Origin: an uncultured Clostridia bacterium
GTDB lineage: Bacteria > Bacillota > Clostridia > Christensenellales > UBA3700
DNA: 64,000 nucleotides
Direction of reading: 5' to 3'
Assembly (NCBI GenBank): GCA_945872615.1
Contig: CAMBZZ010000001.1
Coordinates: forward strand, 154,701 to 218,700
A program made the translations under genes and the position numbers. Below the pieces are notes generated by a model. It saw only the letters and a program-made list of their open reading frames with translations. It searched no databases and had not been told where the DNA came from. This document shows positions 50,774 through 60,354 of the stretch, piece by piece. Numbering within the stretch: the stretch's first letter is position 1; each line of letters begins with the position of its first letter.

Positions 50774-51451
50774 ATGAGAATTTTGTTGGTTGAGGACTCA
50801 ATAAGCCTATGCGAGGTACTCTCCGAAGTACTGCAAAAAGAAAAATACGAAGTGCAATGCGCCTATGACGGAGAAGAAGGGCTTAATCTTGCCGTGTCGG
50901 ATATATTCGACCTCATCATACTCGACGTGATGATGCCCAAGAAAAACGGCTTTGAGGTACTCAAAGAATTGAGAGCAAAAAAAATATCTACGCCCGTCAT
51001 TATGCTGACGGCTCTGTCGCAAGAATCCAACAAGGTGCAAGGACTGGACCTCGGCGCGGACGACTATTTGTCTAAACCTTTTTCCACTTCGGAACTGCTG
51101 GCGAGAATCAGAGCTATTTTGCGTAGAAGGGGCGACGTCACGGTAGAGAACACTCTCTCCTACCAAGGCGTAGTGCTCAACTTGTCCAGTTATCAGTTGA
51201 TAAGGGGCACAAAGTCGGTCAAACTGTCTCAAAAAGAGTGCGACATCATGCGGTACTTTATGGAAAGACCGAGATACGTGGCAGAAAAAGAAGCCCTGAT
51301 CAACAAAGTATGGGGCTTTGACAATACCTTTGAATCCAACTCGTTGGAAGTATTTATTTCTTTCTTGAGGAAAAAATTGTCTTTTATAGACGCTCCTTTC
51401 GTCATCAATTCTATAAGAGGCGTGGGATACCAGTTGGGAGATAAACAATGA
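50774..51451 (+). CDS. OmpR/PhoB-family response regulator
   Basis: A 225-residue regulator. REC domain: LLVEDSISL, DLIILDVMMPKKNG (phospho-Asp near residue 51), PVIMLTALS, DYLSKPF. C-terminal winged helix: VKLSQKECDIMRYFMERP, then VWGFDNTFESNSLEVFISFLRKKL and INSIRGVGYQL. The ATG at 50774 follows AAGGAGG. It overlaps the kinase by 4 bp. Confidence 0.96.
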   Translation: MRILLVEDSISLCEVLSEVLQKEKYEVQCAYDGEEGLNLAVSDIFDLIILDVMMPKKNGFEVLKELRAKKISTPVIMLTALSQESNKVQGLDLGADDYLSKPFSTSELLARIRAILRRRGDVTVENTLSYQGVVLNLSSYQLIRGTKSVKLSQKECDIMRYFMERPRYVAEKEALINKVWGFDNTFESNSLEVFISFLRKKLSFIDAPFVINSIRGVGYQLGDKQ

Positions 51452-52677
51452 ATATGTTTAGAGACGCGCAACTAAAGTTTATGCTCATACCGCTCGTTGT
51501 GTGCGCTACCCTTTTGTGCGTCGTTTTTTCGGCGATATTCGCCATAGCATCTACCACTTCTCTAAAAAGCGCGCGTGATTACGTCACCGACGCTCAGTCC
51601 GTAAGCACCGAAAAGGCAATGAGTTCGGGCTATCAGTTTAGATGTATAACGGTGATTGAGTTTTTCGACGGACAGGTGCTCACATCTAAAGACGACTTCT
51701 TCGCCGGCATCGATTTGCCGAAACTGTTGGACGAAATACAAGATGACCCCAACAAAGTTCTCAAACACGGAGATTTGTCCCTCGTCGTCGGATACAAAAG
51801 CGATACCTACAACGAATATCCTATCGCGAGATATACCATATACGATTATTCGTCTGAACGCGCAACTCTCACCAACCTTACCGTTACGCTGGTAGTGGTG
51901 TATATCATCACCGTATTGATAATAGGTCTGCTATCATACTTATTTTCGGCAAGCGCGGTAGAGCCTATGAACATAGCCTTCAAAAAGCAACAAGAACTTA
52001 TTGCCAACGCTTCGCACGAACTAAAAACTCCGCTTACAATAGCGTTGACAAATATCGACTTGGTGGCAAGCGAGCCAAAACAAACGGTGCTCGAAAATAA
52101 GAAGTGGTTGGACAGCGCAACCTACCAACTAAAACGAATGAATAGCCTGGTATTGCAAATGCTGGAGCTGTCCAGGCTCGAAATGAAAGGCAATCAACTG
52201 CACCACGATGACGTCAACCTCAGCGACTTGGCTACGGGAACGCTGTTGTCTTTTGAGGCTTCGATATACGAAAAGAACATACTGCTTACCGCCGACATCG
52301 CACAAGACGTACATTACGAGTGTGACAAAATAGAAGTCGAAAAGTTGATGACTATCTTGCTCGACAACGCCAAAAAATACACTCCCGAAGAAGGAGAAAT
52401 TACTTTTACTCTTCAGAGCTTACCTAAATCTATCAAAATGAGAGTGACCAATTCGGGGGGCGGTCTTAGCAAAGAAGAATGTGAAAACGTCTTTGAGAGA
52501 TTTTATAAATCCGACCACTCGCACAAAGAGAGCGGCAATAGTTTTGGTCTGGGATTGTCTATCGCCAAGTCGGTGGTGACGTCTCTCGGCGGCAGTATTA
52601 GGTGTATGAGCGACGGTATGAGTTGGACGGCATTTGAAATTACGCTGCCCGTAAAACCTTCTAAAAACGCCAAATAA
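51448..52677 (+). CDS. Sensor histidine kinase (EnvZ/PhoR class)
   Basis: A 409-residue kinase: TM helix 1 (about 10-33), outer sensor of about 115 residues, TM helix 2 (about 150-172), HisKA with NASHELKTPLTIALT (His near 190), N box ILLDNAKKYTPEEG, G1 VTNSGGGLS, F box FERFYKSDHSHKES and G2 SFGLGLSIAKSVV. Pairs with the OmpR-type regulator upstream. Confidence 0.96.
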   Translation: MNMFRDAQLKFMLIPLVVCATLLCVVFSAIFAIASTTSLKSARDYVTDAQSVSTEKAMSSGYQFRCITVIEFFDGQVLTSKDDFFAGIDLPKLLDEIQDDPNKVLKHGDLSLVVGYKSDTYNEYPIARYTIYDYSSERATLTNLTVTLVVVYIITVLIIGLLSYLFSASAVEPMNIAFKKQQELIANASHELKTPLTIALTNIDLVASEPKQTVLENKKWLDSATYQLKRMNSLVLQMLELSRLEMKGNQLHHDDVNLSDLATGTLLSFEASIYEKNILLTADIAQDVHYECDKIEVEKLMTILLDNAKKYTPEEGEITFTLQSLPKSIKMRVTNSGGGLSKEECENVFERFYKSDHSHKESGNSFGLGLSIAKSVVTSLGGSIRCMSDGMSWTAFEITLPVKPSKNAK

Positions 52678-52679
52678 AT

Positions 52680-52691
52680 CGATACGTATCG
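52680..52691. repeat. CGATACGTATCG palindrome, copy 3
   Basis: Starts 3 bp after the kinase stop and is followed by ACAAAAA and the terminator hairpin, the same order as at 9405. Confidence 0.8.
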
Positions 52692-52694
52692 ACA

Positions 52695-52730
52695 AAAATG
52701 CAACCTGATGAATATAGGTTGCATTTTTTT
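52695..52730. terminator. Bidirectional terminator between the kinase and rsmI
   Basis: AAAATGCAACCT and AGGTTGCATTTT perfect arms followed by Ts. Confidence 0.9.
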
Positions 52731-52809
52731 TGTAATAATTTTTGCATTATTTTTATTATAAATAATTGTTGCTTCGTTAATTTCTTGGTTGTAAATTTTT
52801 AACTTTTTT

Positions 52810-53625
52810 TTATTCTTGCAACAGTTGCATTGCCACCTTGTAGACTTGGTCTTTGGTCAACTTGTTTTGTTTGGCAACTTGCTTGATTGCTTCCTTTTTG
52901 TCTATACCTTGTCTCAACTTGCCCTGCAACTGTTCTTCTATGCTCACGGTCGGTTGCTCTTCGACTTCTGTCGGGTGCTCTACTATAAGCACGAACTCAC
53001 CCTTTGGATTGTCGACTTGCATTGTCCCCAAAACTCCGATGACGTGGCTCTCGTGAATTTTGGTAATTTCTTTGACGACGTGTACCCTTCTTTCTCCAAA
53101 CGCCTTGTACATTGCGTCGAGATCTTTGTTGACGTCGTACGGCGAACTGTAAAACACCAATGCGCTATCGTATCCCGCAAGCTTGGCAAGCAACACCTTT
53201 TTGTCCTTGTCCTTGCTAGGTAAAAAGCCGACGAACGTCCATATAGGTTTGGTTATACCGCTGAGCGCCATTGCGCTGGCTACAGCAGTAGGACCCGGTA
53301 CCACTTCTATCTCGTACCCCCTACGCGTCAATTCTTCGACTACTATCGCCCCGGGGTCGGAGATGCAAGGCATGCCCGCGTCGGTGATAAGCGCAACGCT
53401 CTGTCCTTGGTCTAGCATGGCAGCAATCTTCTCGGTACTTTCCCTCTCGTTGTGTTGGTGACAACTAAAAAGAGGCTTTTTGATACCGTAATAATTGAGT
53501 AGCCCGAGAGAGTGACGAGTGTCTTCGCAAGCAATAGCCGACGCTTGTTTGAGCGTCTCTATTGCCCTAAACGATACGTCGCCGAGATTGCCTATCGGCG
53601 TGCCTACCAAGTATAACTTTGCCAT
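52810..53625 (-). CDS. rsmI: 16S rRNA (cytidine(1402)-2'-O)-methyltransferase
   Basis: A 271-residue tetrapyrrole-methylase-fold enzyme: LYLVGTPIGNLGD, ACEDTRHSLGLL, LITDAGMPCISDPG, EVVPGPTAVASA and FVGFLP, all RsmI hallmarks. A C-terminal extension (about 225-271) is charged and helical. The start overlaps the cysS stop (TAATG), so it is the last gene of cysE-cysS-rsmI. Confidence 0.96.
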   Translation of the reverse strand: MAKLYLVGTPIGNLGDVSFRAIETLKQASAIACEDTRHSLGLLNYYGIKKPLFSCHQHNERESTEKIAAMLDQGQSVALITDAGMPCISDPGAIVVEELTRRGYEIEVVPGPTAVASAMALSGITKPIWTFVGFLPSKDKDKKVLLAKLAGYDSALVFYSSPYDVNKDLDAMYKAFGERRVHVVKEITKIHESHVIGVLGTMQVDNPKGEFVLIVEHPTEVEEQPTVSIEEQLQGKLRQGIDKKEAIKQVAKQNKLTKDQVYKVAMQLLQE

Positions 53626-55013
53626 TAGTTTTTGTTCAGTTTATATCCGTCTTTGGTATCGAGAATTGCGTAGCCTTTTTGTGCTATTTGCTCACGAAGG
53701 CTATCTGCCAAAGCGTAGTTTTTGTCAGCTTTGGCTTGCTTTCTCTGTTCGGCAAGGTCGAAGACGTCTTGAGGTGCGCTCTCTTGCTCGCTCTGCATAG
53801 GAGCGGCTTGGTCTAGGCTCAACCCCAACACCTTGTCAAAGTCCAACGCCATAGCATAAACGTCCTTACTCTTTGGCTCTTTGACCATTTTCCAAAGTAC
53901 GCCGAGCGCCATAGGAATGTTGATGTCGTCGTCTATCGCATCGCAAAATTCCTTCTTATACTTTGCAAGTACGGTAGGGTCGGTGGTCGCATTGCTAATC
54001 TTGTGGTCGTAAAGTGCGGACAAGAGTCTTGCGTAAGATACTTTGGCTCCGTCCATGCCTTCGAAGGTAAAGTTAAGCTTTTTGCGATAATGCGCGTTGA
54101 GGCAGAAATATCTAAAGTCCATTGCGCTGTAGCCCATTTCCTCGAGCTGACTGATGCGATAGGTGTTGCCGAGGCTCTTGGACATCTTACCGTTGTTGAC
54201 TAGCATAAACTCACCGTGCATCCAATAGTTGACGGTTTTGCAACCCGTCAAAGCTTCGTTTTGAGCAATCTCGTTTTCGTGGTGTACGGGTATATGGTCA
54301 ACACCGCCGGTGTGCAAGTCGAATATCTCGCCGAGATACTTCCTGCTCATAGCCGAGCACTCGATATGCCAACCGGGATAACCCATTCCCCACGGACTTG
54401 GCCATTGCATTATATGGTTAGGCTCTGCCTTTTTCCATACCGCAAAGTCTGCAGGATGACGCTTTTGGCTGTTGACGTCCACTCTTGCGCCCGCTTGTTG
54501 GTCGTCGAGTTTTAGACGACTGAGTTTGCCGTACTCGGGGAATTTGGATATATCGAAATATATTCCGTCATCGATTTCGTAAGCGTATCCCTTGTCCAAC
54601 AACGCTTGCACGTACTTGATCATGTCTTGGATATGGTCGGTGGCTTTGGCAATAATCTCGGGTTTGCCGATATTGAGCTTTTTTAAATCGTCAAAAAAGA
54701 CACCCGTGTAATATTCTGCTATTTCGTAAGGCGACTTTTGCTGTTCTCTGCTCGCCTTAGCCATTTTGTCCTCGCCGTCGTCGGCGTCGGACATAAGGTG
54801 TCCAACGTCGGTTATGTTCATCACTCCTTTGATTTTGTAACCGTCGTATTTGAGCACCCTACGCAATATATCCATAAAGATATACGTCCTAAGATTGCCT
54901 ATATGCGCGTAGTTGTACACGGTAGGTCCGCAACTGTACATACAAACCTTGTTGTCTTTGATTGGCTTAAATTCTTCCTTTTCCCTTGTCAGCGTGTTGT
55001 ACACTTTAAGCAT
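53625..55013 (-). CDS. cysS: Cysteinyl-tRNA synthetase
   Basis: A 462-residue class I synthetase: [16 protein letters not shown] (HIGH motif and zinc Cys), [32 protein letters not shown] (zinc and Cys binding), VHHENEIAQ, and [11 protein letters not shown] (KMSKS). Start 55013 is preferred because GGAGAAG precedes it and the family begins MLKVYNTL; it overlaps the cysE stop by 8 bp. It shares the T-box-controlled transcript with cysE. Confidence 0.97.
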   Translation of the reverse strand: MLKVYNTLTREKEEFKPIKDNKVCMYSCGPTVYNYAHIGNLRTYIFMDILRRVLKYDGYKIKGVMNITDVGHLMSDADDGEDKMAKASREQQKSPYEIAEYYTGVFFDDLKKLNIGKPEIIAKATDHIQDMIKYVQALLDKGYAYEIDDGIYFDISKFPEYGKLSRLKLDDQQAGARVDVNSQKRHPADFAVWKKAEPNHIMQWPSPWGMGYPGWHIECSAMSRKYLGEIFDLHTGGVDHIPVHHENEIAQNEALTGCKTVNYWMHGEFMLVNNGKMSKSLGNTYRISQLEEMGYSAMDFRYFCLNAHYRKKLNFTFEGMDGAKVSYARLLSALYDHKISNATTDPTVLAKYKKEFCDAIDDDINIPMALGVLWKMVKEPKSKDVYAMALDFDKVLGLSLDQAAPMQSEQESAPQDVFDLAEQRKQAKADKNYALADSLREQIAQKGYAILDTKDGYKLNKN

Positions 55014-55713
55014 TGTCTTCTTCTCCTTTTGGTTGTTTGAATTCTTCTGCAAGCAAAGCGTCGTCGTTCATGGTGATGCTATACTTGCAAGAATGTACGT
55101 CAAGTTTTTCTTCTAGTTTTGCCATACGATCGTTGATTCTCTTAAACTCTTCGAGAATAGGGTCGGGCAATTTGGTTTGGTTGAGGTCGTCTACTCTCTC
55201 GGTGTTTTGTCTGACTATTCTACCCGGGACGCCAACCACCGTGCAATGAGGCGGTACGTTCTTGAGTACGACGCTGCCCGCGCCGATTTTGCTGTCGTGT
55301 CCTATAGTGATTGGTCCGAGCACCTTAGCCCCCGCCGAAATCATAACGTTGTCTTGTATGGTCGGGTGTCTTTTGCCGGTATCTTTGCCCGTGCCTCCCA
55401 AAGTAACGCCTTGATAGATTACCACGTTGCTACCGACCTCTGCCGTTTCGCCTATAACTACTCCCACGCCGTGGTCAATAAATACGCCGCCCGCAATCTT
55501 AGCCGCGGGGTGAATATCAACGCCCGTCAACCGCCTCGTGCGAGAAGCAATGGCTTTGGCAAGAAAAATCATTTTGTGATTGTAAAACCAATGCGCAATG
55601 CGATGTCGGAACAAAGCCTTGAATCCGCCGTAAGTAAAAAAGATTTCCGCTTTGTTGCGTGCGGCAGGGTCCTTCTCCATCGCCACTTGTAAATCTTGTT
55701 TTATCTTTCCCAT
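55006..55713 (-). CDS. cysE: Serine O-acetyltransferase
   Basis: A 235-residue enzyme making O-acetylserine for cysteine synthesis. Left-handed beta-helix hexapeptide region: HPAAKIAGGVFIDHGVGVVIG, VVIYQGVTLGGTGKDTGKRHPTI and GAGSVVLKNVPPHCTVVGVPGRIV. A longer than usual C-terminal tail (residues 185-235) carries a Cys and acidic residues. First gene behind the cysteine T-box. Confidence 0.95.
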   Translation of the reverse strand: MGKIKQDLQVAMEKDPAARNKAEIFFTYGGFKALFRHRIAHWFYNHKMIFLAKAIASRTRRLTGVDIHPAAKIAGGVFIDHGVGVVIGETAEVGSNVVIYQGVTLGGTGKDTGKRHPTIQDNVMISAGAKVLGPITIGHDSKIGAGSVVLKNVPPHCTVVGVPGRIVRQNTERVDDLNQTKLPDPILEEFKRINDRMAKLEEKLDVHSCKYSITMNDDALLAEEFKQPKGEEDNA

Positions 55714-55740
55714 TTCTACTCCTATTTATATCAAATAACT

Positions 55741-55752
55741 CGATACGTATCG
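55741..55752. repeat. CGATACGTATCG palindrome, copy 4
   Basis: Exact copy between the T-box terminator and the cysE ribosome site. Confidence 0.8.
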
Positions 55753-55776
55753 TTGTTTTCGTTGCTTTTGCAATAC

Positions 55777-56006
55777 AAAAAGCGTCTTTGCTTGCACAAA
55801 GACGCCTTATGACGCGGTTCCACTTTGATTGGGCTTAAAGCCCCTCTCTATAGCTATAACGGGCATATCCCGCCTTGACATTTCCTTCAAGGAGCGAGCC
55901 GACCGCACTTTCTTGGTGTATGTCCGAGTGGCTTTCAGCCGCCGACCACTCTCTCTGTCGAACACTTGCCCAATACTCTTGTCGACTATTGCTTTTGGTA
56001 TATTGT
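55777..56006 (-). promoter_or_regulatory. Cysteine-specific T-box leader
   Basis: On the minus strand: an AGAGAGTGGTCGG/CCACTC stem-I region, specifier context AAGAAAGTGCGG containing the Cys codon TGC, the T-box AAGTGGAACCGCG (about 55813-55825), and a terminator GCGTCTTTG...CAAAGACGC followed by Ts (55777-55805). Uncharged tRNA-Cys should allow read-through into cysE-cysS-rsmI. Confidence 0.92.
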
Positions 56007-56012
56007 ATGTGT

Positions 56013-56041
56013 ATTATAAACTATCGGTCACACTTTGTCAA
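56013..56041 (-). promoter_or_regulatory. Promoter of the T-box/cysE operon
   Basis: TTGACA (56036-56041), 17-bp spacer, TATAAT (56013-56018). It lies 4 bp past the argS stop codon, with no argS terminator between. Confidence 0.85.
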
Positions 56042-56045
56042 GCGA

Positions 56046-57737
56046 TTACATTCTTAGCGGTGCTTTGATGCCTAGCATGGTCAAACCGTTGAGAATAACC
56101 TGCTTGGTCGCCGACACCAACGACAATCTCGCCTTTTTGATTGCGTCCTCTGCGTTGTTGATATTGTGCTCAAAATAGAATTTGTTAAACGCCTTGGCAA
56201 CGTCGACGATATAGCGCGTCAAAATGCTTGGCTCGTATTTACGCGCGCAATCCTTGAGAATGTCGGGGTACCTGTCGAGAAGTCTAATGAGATCCGCAGA
56301 TTCTTTGTTGTCTACCCCTTTATAATCGGCTACACAGTCGATTGAGCCGCACCTCTCTAACAACGAATTGCACCTAGCGTAAGTATATTGCACGTAAGGT
56401 CCCGTTTCACCGTCAAAGTTGAGGGCTTTGTCATAGCTAAACACCATATCTTTGATACGAGAATTGAATAGCACGCCGAAAATAATAGCACCGACGCCCA
56501 CCATCTCCGCCGTAGCTTCTTTGTCGGGCAAGTCGGGGTTTTTGTCGTTGATAATATCCAACGCCTTGGCAACCGCCTTGTTGAGTACGTCCTCCAAAAA
56601 GACTACGTTGCCGCCTCTGGTGGAGAGTGCGCCGTCTTCCAGCGACACCATTCCGTGCGCGACGTGTACCATGTCCTTGGACCACTCGCAACCCATCATC
56701 TCAAGCACTTTGAATATTTGTCTAAAGTGCAAGTTTTGTTGATAAGCCACAACGTAGAGACACTTGTAAAAGTCGTAAGTTTGCTTGCGATAAAAAGCCG
56801 CCGCCATATCTCTGGTTGCATATAACGTTGCTCCGTCGGCTCTCACCAACAAGCAAGGAGGCATGTTTTCCTTGTCGTCAAACCTTACCACTTGCGCACC
56901 GTCGCTTACTTCCAACAAGCCAAGCTCTCTCAACTTATCGAGCACGGGTGCCATTTTGTCGTTGTAAAAGCTCTCTCCCGCGTAACTGTCGAACTTGACG
57001 GACAGTCTATCGTATATCTTGCCAACCTCTTTGAGTGTGATTTGTTTAAACCATTCAAAGAGCTCCAACGCCTCTTGGTTGCCGTCCTCTATAGCCTTAA
57101 ACCAAGCTCTTGCCTCGTCGTCGAGCTTAGGATTTTGCTCGGCTTCTTTGTGGAATTTTACGTATATGTCGAGTAGACCTCTAACGCCTCTGCGATCGAT
57201 GTCTTGCTTGTCGCCCCACATTTTGTACGCCACTATAAGTTTGCCGAACTGCGTCCCCCAGTCTCCGAGATGGTTGATGCCCACCACGTTGTAGCCGAGT
57301 GCACCGAAAATTCGATACAACGCTCCTCCGATGACGGTGTTGAGCAAGTGCCCCATATGGAACGGCTTGGCTATGTTGACGGACGAGTAGTCGATACATA
57401 TCGTCTTGCCTTCGCCATCGTTGCATTTGCCATAGTCGTTGCCCTCGGCGGCTATTTTTTGCAAAACTCTCTCGGCAAACTCCGTCTTGTTGAGAGTAAA
57501 GTTGACGTAGCCCGCCACCGCCTCAACTTTGGACAAAAAACCTTGCGAAGTTATGCTAGCCGCAATATTATTGGCAATATTCATCGGCGAAGTCCTCAAT
57601 ATCGAGGCAAACTTGAAGCAAGGCAAACAATAGTCGCCCATTGCGCTGTCTTTAGGCAATGCCAACAAGTCGTATATTTCATTTTCCGTCACGCCGTCAA
57701 CCTTGACAAGTTGAGCAATAAGTCGTTTGTAATCCAT
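56046..57737 (-). CDS. argS: Arginyl-tRNA synthetase
   Basis: A 563-residue class I synthetase: N-terminal DYCLPCFKFASILR, HIGH-type motif SSVNIAKPFHMGHLLNT, INHLGDWGTQFGKLI and the C-terminal DALR anticodon domain (YTYARCNSLLERC). The start at 57737 follows AAGGTG; a GTG two codons earlier overlaps that site. It lies 7 bp after ychF. Confidence 0.96.
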   Translation of the reverse strand: MDYKRLIAQLVKVDGVTENEIYDLLALPKDSAMGDYCLPCFKFASILRTSPMNIANNIAASITSQGFLSKVEAVAGYVNFTLNKTEFAERVLQKIAAEGNDYGKCNDGEGKTICIDYSSVNIAKPFHMGHLLNTVIGGALYRIFGALGYNVVGINHLGDWGTQFGKLIVAYKMWGDKQDIDRRGVRGLLDIYVKFHKEAEQNPKLDDEARAWFKAIEDGNQEALELFEWFKQITLKEVGKIYDRLSVKFDSYAGESFYNDKMAPVLDKLRELGLLEVSDGAQVVRFDDKENMPPCLLVRADGATLYATRDMAAAFYRKQTYDFYKCLYVVAYQQNLHFRQIFKVLEMMGCEWSKDMVHVAHGMVSLEDGALSTRGGNVVFLEDVLNKAVAKALDIINDKNPDLPDKEATAEMVGVGAIIFGVLFNSRIKDMVFSYDKALNFDGETGPYVQYTYARCNSLLERCGSIDCVADYKGVDNKESADLIRLLDRYPDILKDCARKYEPSILTRYIVDVAKAFNKFYFEHNINNAEDAIKKARLSLVSATKQVILNGLTMLGIKAPLRM

Positions 57738-57744
57738 ATTCACC

Positions 57745-58836
57745 TTATACGTTGAAGCGGAAAAGTACCACGTCGCCGTCTTTGATGACGTAATCCTTGC
57801 CCTCGCTCCTTACTTTACCTTTTTCTTTTGCCGCATTATAACTACCGAGTTCCAATAGAGTTTGCCAGTCGACTATTTCGGCACGGATAAAGCCCTTCTC
57901 GAAGTCGGAGTGTATCTTGCCTGCAGCTTGAGGAGCTTTGGTGCCTTTGGTTATCGTCCAAGCTCTCGTCTCCTTTTCACCCGCAGTGAGATAGCTGATA
58001 AGTCCGAGCAACTCGTAGCATGCGCTGACGAGCTTATCAAGTCCGCTCTCGTCAATGCCCAACTCTTGTTGGAACATTGCCTTGTCTTCGGGCTCCATAC
58101 CCGCAAGGTCTTCTTCTATCTTGGCACATAGAACTATAGTTCTGGCATCGTTGCGACTTGCGTAATCCTTGACTGCCTTGACGTAATCGTTGTCGGGTTG
58201 TCCTATATCGCCCTCGCCAATGTTAGCTGCGTAGATGACGGGCTTGGTAGTGAGCAAAAACATATCGTTGATAATTGCCTTTTCATCATCGTTCATCTCA
58301 ATGAGACGCGCGGGCTTTCCGCTCTCGAGTTCTTGATACACCCTATCGAGAAAATCCGCTTCTACAAGATACTTCTTATCTCCGCCCTTGGCACTCGACC
58401 TTGCCTTGGCACTTCTTCTTTGCACCGTCTCCATATCGGCAAAAATCAACTCGAATTCAATAGTCTCTATATCTCTAAGAGGGTTGACGCTGCCGTCAAC
58501 GTGCGTGATATTGGCGTCGTCAAAACATCTAACAACGTGCACTATTGCATCCACTTCTCTGATGTGAGACAAAAACTTATTGCCTAGTCCTTCGCCCTTG
58601 GAAGCTCCTTTTACAAGACCCGCGATGTCTACAAATTCCAACACCGTCGGAGTTATCTTTTTGCTATTGTAGAGTTTTGCCAATGCGTCGAGCCTTGGAT
58701 CGGGCACGGCTACCACGCCCACGTTGGGCTCTATGGTACAAAACGGATAATTGGCGCTCTCTGCACCTGCTTGAGTAATCGCGTTGAAGAGCGTACTTTT
58801 GCCTACGTTAGGAAGTCCCACTACGCCTAATTTCAT
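57745..58836 (-). CDS. ychF: Redox-regulated ATPase YchF/Obg-like
   Basis: A 363-residue P-loop protein: GLPNVGKSTLFNAIT (G1), NYPFCTIEPNVGVV, FVDIAGLVKGASKGEGLGN (G3) and the C-terminal TGS domain ending DVVLFRFNV. NxxE replaces NKxD in this ATP-preferring family (here YAANIGE). Binds ribosomes and acts in translation stress. GAGGTAAAC precedes the start; argS follows. Confidence 0.96.
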   Translation of the reverse strand: MKLGVVGLPNVGKSTLFNAITQAGAESANYPFCTIEPNVGVVAVPDPRLDALAKLYNSKKITPTVLEFVDIAGLVKGASKGEGLGNKFLSHIREVDAIVHVVRCFDDANITHVDGSVNPLRDIETIEFELIFADMETVQRRSAKARSSAKGGDKKYLVEADFLDRVYQELESGKPARLIEMNDDEKAIINDMFLLTTKPVIYAANIGEGDIGQPDNDYVKAVKDYASRNDARTIVLCAKIEEDLAGMEPEDKAMFQQELGIDESGLDKLVSACYELLGLISYLTAGEKETRAWTITKGTKAPQAAGKIHSDFEKGFIRAEIVDWQTLLELGSYNAAKEKGKVRSEGKDYVIKDGDVVLFRFNV

Positions 58837-59012
58837 AGTTTACCTCTCGTCTATTAATGTCTATATTATTATAATTAAAATTAACTTACAAGTAAAGCAA
58901 AATTATCAAAAGCGTTGCTTTGGCTATCTTTTGACTATTTCGTCTACCGCCTGTACGACCAATCGTATCGCCTGCGAAATAATGTTTTTGTCAGCAGTAA
59001 CTACAAAAAACT

Positions 59013-59024
59013 CGATACGTGTCT
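59013..59024. repeat. Degenerate copy of the 12-bp palindrome
   Basis: CGATACGTGTCT, 10 of 12 matching; preceded by AAAACT, the same flank as copies 2 and 4. Confidence 0.45.
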
Positions 59025-59046
59025 ATTATTTGGAAAAATCGGTATC

Positions 59047-59073
59047 AAAAAAAGACAAGGCCTTCGCCTTGTC
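59047..59073 (-). terminator. Terminator of the 59081 lipoprotein gene
   Basis: GACAAGGC-GAAG-GCCTTGTC hairpin followed by seven Ts on the minus strand. Confidence 0.9.
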
Positions 59074-59080
59074 GTTTCTT

Positions 59081-60151
59081 TTATTTTCCGTTATATCTTC
59101 TACAATTTTCTACCCACGACAAATCCGTTACGCTAAGCTTGCTTACGTTGTCTTGGTTGTAGGTGAAGTATCTGTAATACTTGTTTTGAGAAGTGCCGTG
59201 GAATAATAATATCGTCGCCTCCCAGCTATTGTACGTATAGTAGTATTTCATCAAACCGCAATCCCAAATCTGCATTGTCACTTCGTGGAACACATAGTCC
59301 AAGTCTTTGGAACCCGTAGACTTTCTAAGTCCCTCTCTTCCGAGATTTAGAGCGTCGGATTTTGGGTCTACTTTGATAAAGACTTCGTAATAGCCCTCTT
59401 GGTCGTTGTGAGTTATGCTTGCCTCTTGTACGTACTCTGCCAAAATGTTGGCGTTGTCTATGTCTTGGTAGTGCTTGTTGATTTTACCTTCTCCGCTTGC
59501 AATCCATTGTTTGTCGTTGTATTTGGTACCTTTGCCTGCCTTGCCCCAATCAATATATCCGCCTTCACCCGGCTTGAAATTGGCAACAGAATCGTTATTT
59601 AGTCCACCCTTGTTTTGCTGCTTATAAAATACCGTTCCGTCAGGCGAGTAAGTTCTCTCCGCATAGTTGAGCAAAATTCTAACCGTACCGAGAAGATTGG
59701 ACTCTTTGTTGGTCTTGAGATCCTTGCCCGTCATAACGTAGCCGTATCCTTCGTAGAACTTGGTAGCGCCTACGTTGCAGTTGTATTCTCTAACTTCCAT
59801 GTCGCCACGAAGGTCTAACGCTCCCTCGTATACCACGTCTGCAAAACCTCTACCTTCCGATACCGATGCGCTAAAAGCTACTTTATGCGCGTTTTCGTTG
59901 GCAAGTTGATAGAGATACGAAGCCGACTCCAACACTACCGTGTTGGTGGTCTTGTCTGCACTAATAGTAACTTTGGCAGCATCTACAGCGACGGCACCTT
60001 GGCTAGCAGTAGCGGTAGGAACAACCATTATGTCATCGTAATCGGTTGTAATGGAGTTTGCGCTACTACTTTTGTTGTTGCACCCCGCTAACGCTATCAT
60101 ACAAGTCAAAGCAACGAGTATGCAAACGGCAATTATTCTGATTTTTTTCAT
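59081..60151 (-). CDS. Lipoprotein of unknown function
   Basis: A 356-residue exported protein: signal peptide KKIRIIAVCILVALTCMIALAGC with lipobox LAGC, Ser/Asn-rich linker, then a polar domain without repeats (ASVSEGRGFADVVYEG, YGYVMTGKDLKTNKESNLLGT, WEATILLFHG). Start 60151 was chosen because the signal peptide begins there. A TTGACA-18-TATAAT promoter lies at 60220-60249. No family recognised. Confidence 0.8.
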   Translation of the reverse strand: MKKIRIIAVCILVALTCMIALAGCNNKSSSANSITTDYDDIMVVPTATASQGAVAVDAAKVTISADKTTNTVVLESASYLYQLANENAHKVAFSASVSEGRGFADVVYEGALDLRGDMEVREYNCNVGATKFYEGYGYVMTGKDLKTNKESNLLGTVRILLNYAERTYSPDGTVFYKQQNKGGLNNDSVANFKPGEGGYIDWGKAGKGTKYNDKQWIASGEGKINKHYQDIDNANILAEYVQEASITHNDQEGYYEVFIKVDPKSDALNLGREGLRKSTGSKDLDYVFHEVTMQIWDCGLMKYYYTYNSWEATILLFHGTSQNKYYRYFTYNQDNVSKLSVTDLSWVENCRRYNGK

Positions 60152-60219
60152 AATTTTTCTCTCTTTTCTTTTTTGCAAGACATAATAAAATCGTTGCTCT
60201 ACTCGCCTTGCTACTTACG

Positions 60220-60249
60220 ATTATATAAGATTTACGGATTTTTTGTCAA
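60220..60249 (-). promoter_or_regulatory. Promoter of the 59081 lipoprotein gene
   Basis: TTGACA (60244-60249), 18-bp spacer, TATAAT (60220-60225) on the minus strand. Confidence 0.75.
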
Positions 60250-60319
60250 GACTAAACGTTGTTTAAGACAATTTATATGATTTTTTTGGCTATTGCGACA
60301 TTAGGTTGATACTTATAAC

Positions 60320-60348
60320 TTGTTTTACTATACAGCGTGTGCTATAAT
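60320..60348 (+). promoter_or_regulatory. Promoter placed for leaderless plsY transcription
   Basis: TTGTTT (60320-60325), 17-bp spacer, TATAAT (60343-60348), 6 nt, then the ATG at 60355. No ribosome site. Same geometry as at 45795-45830. Confidence 0.6.
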
Positions 60349-60354
60349 CGTGCC

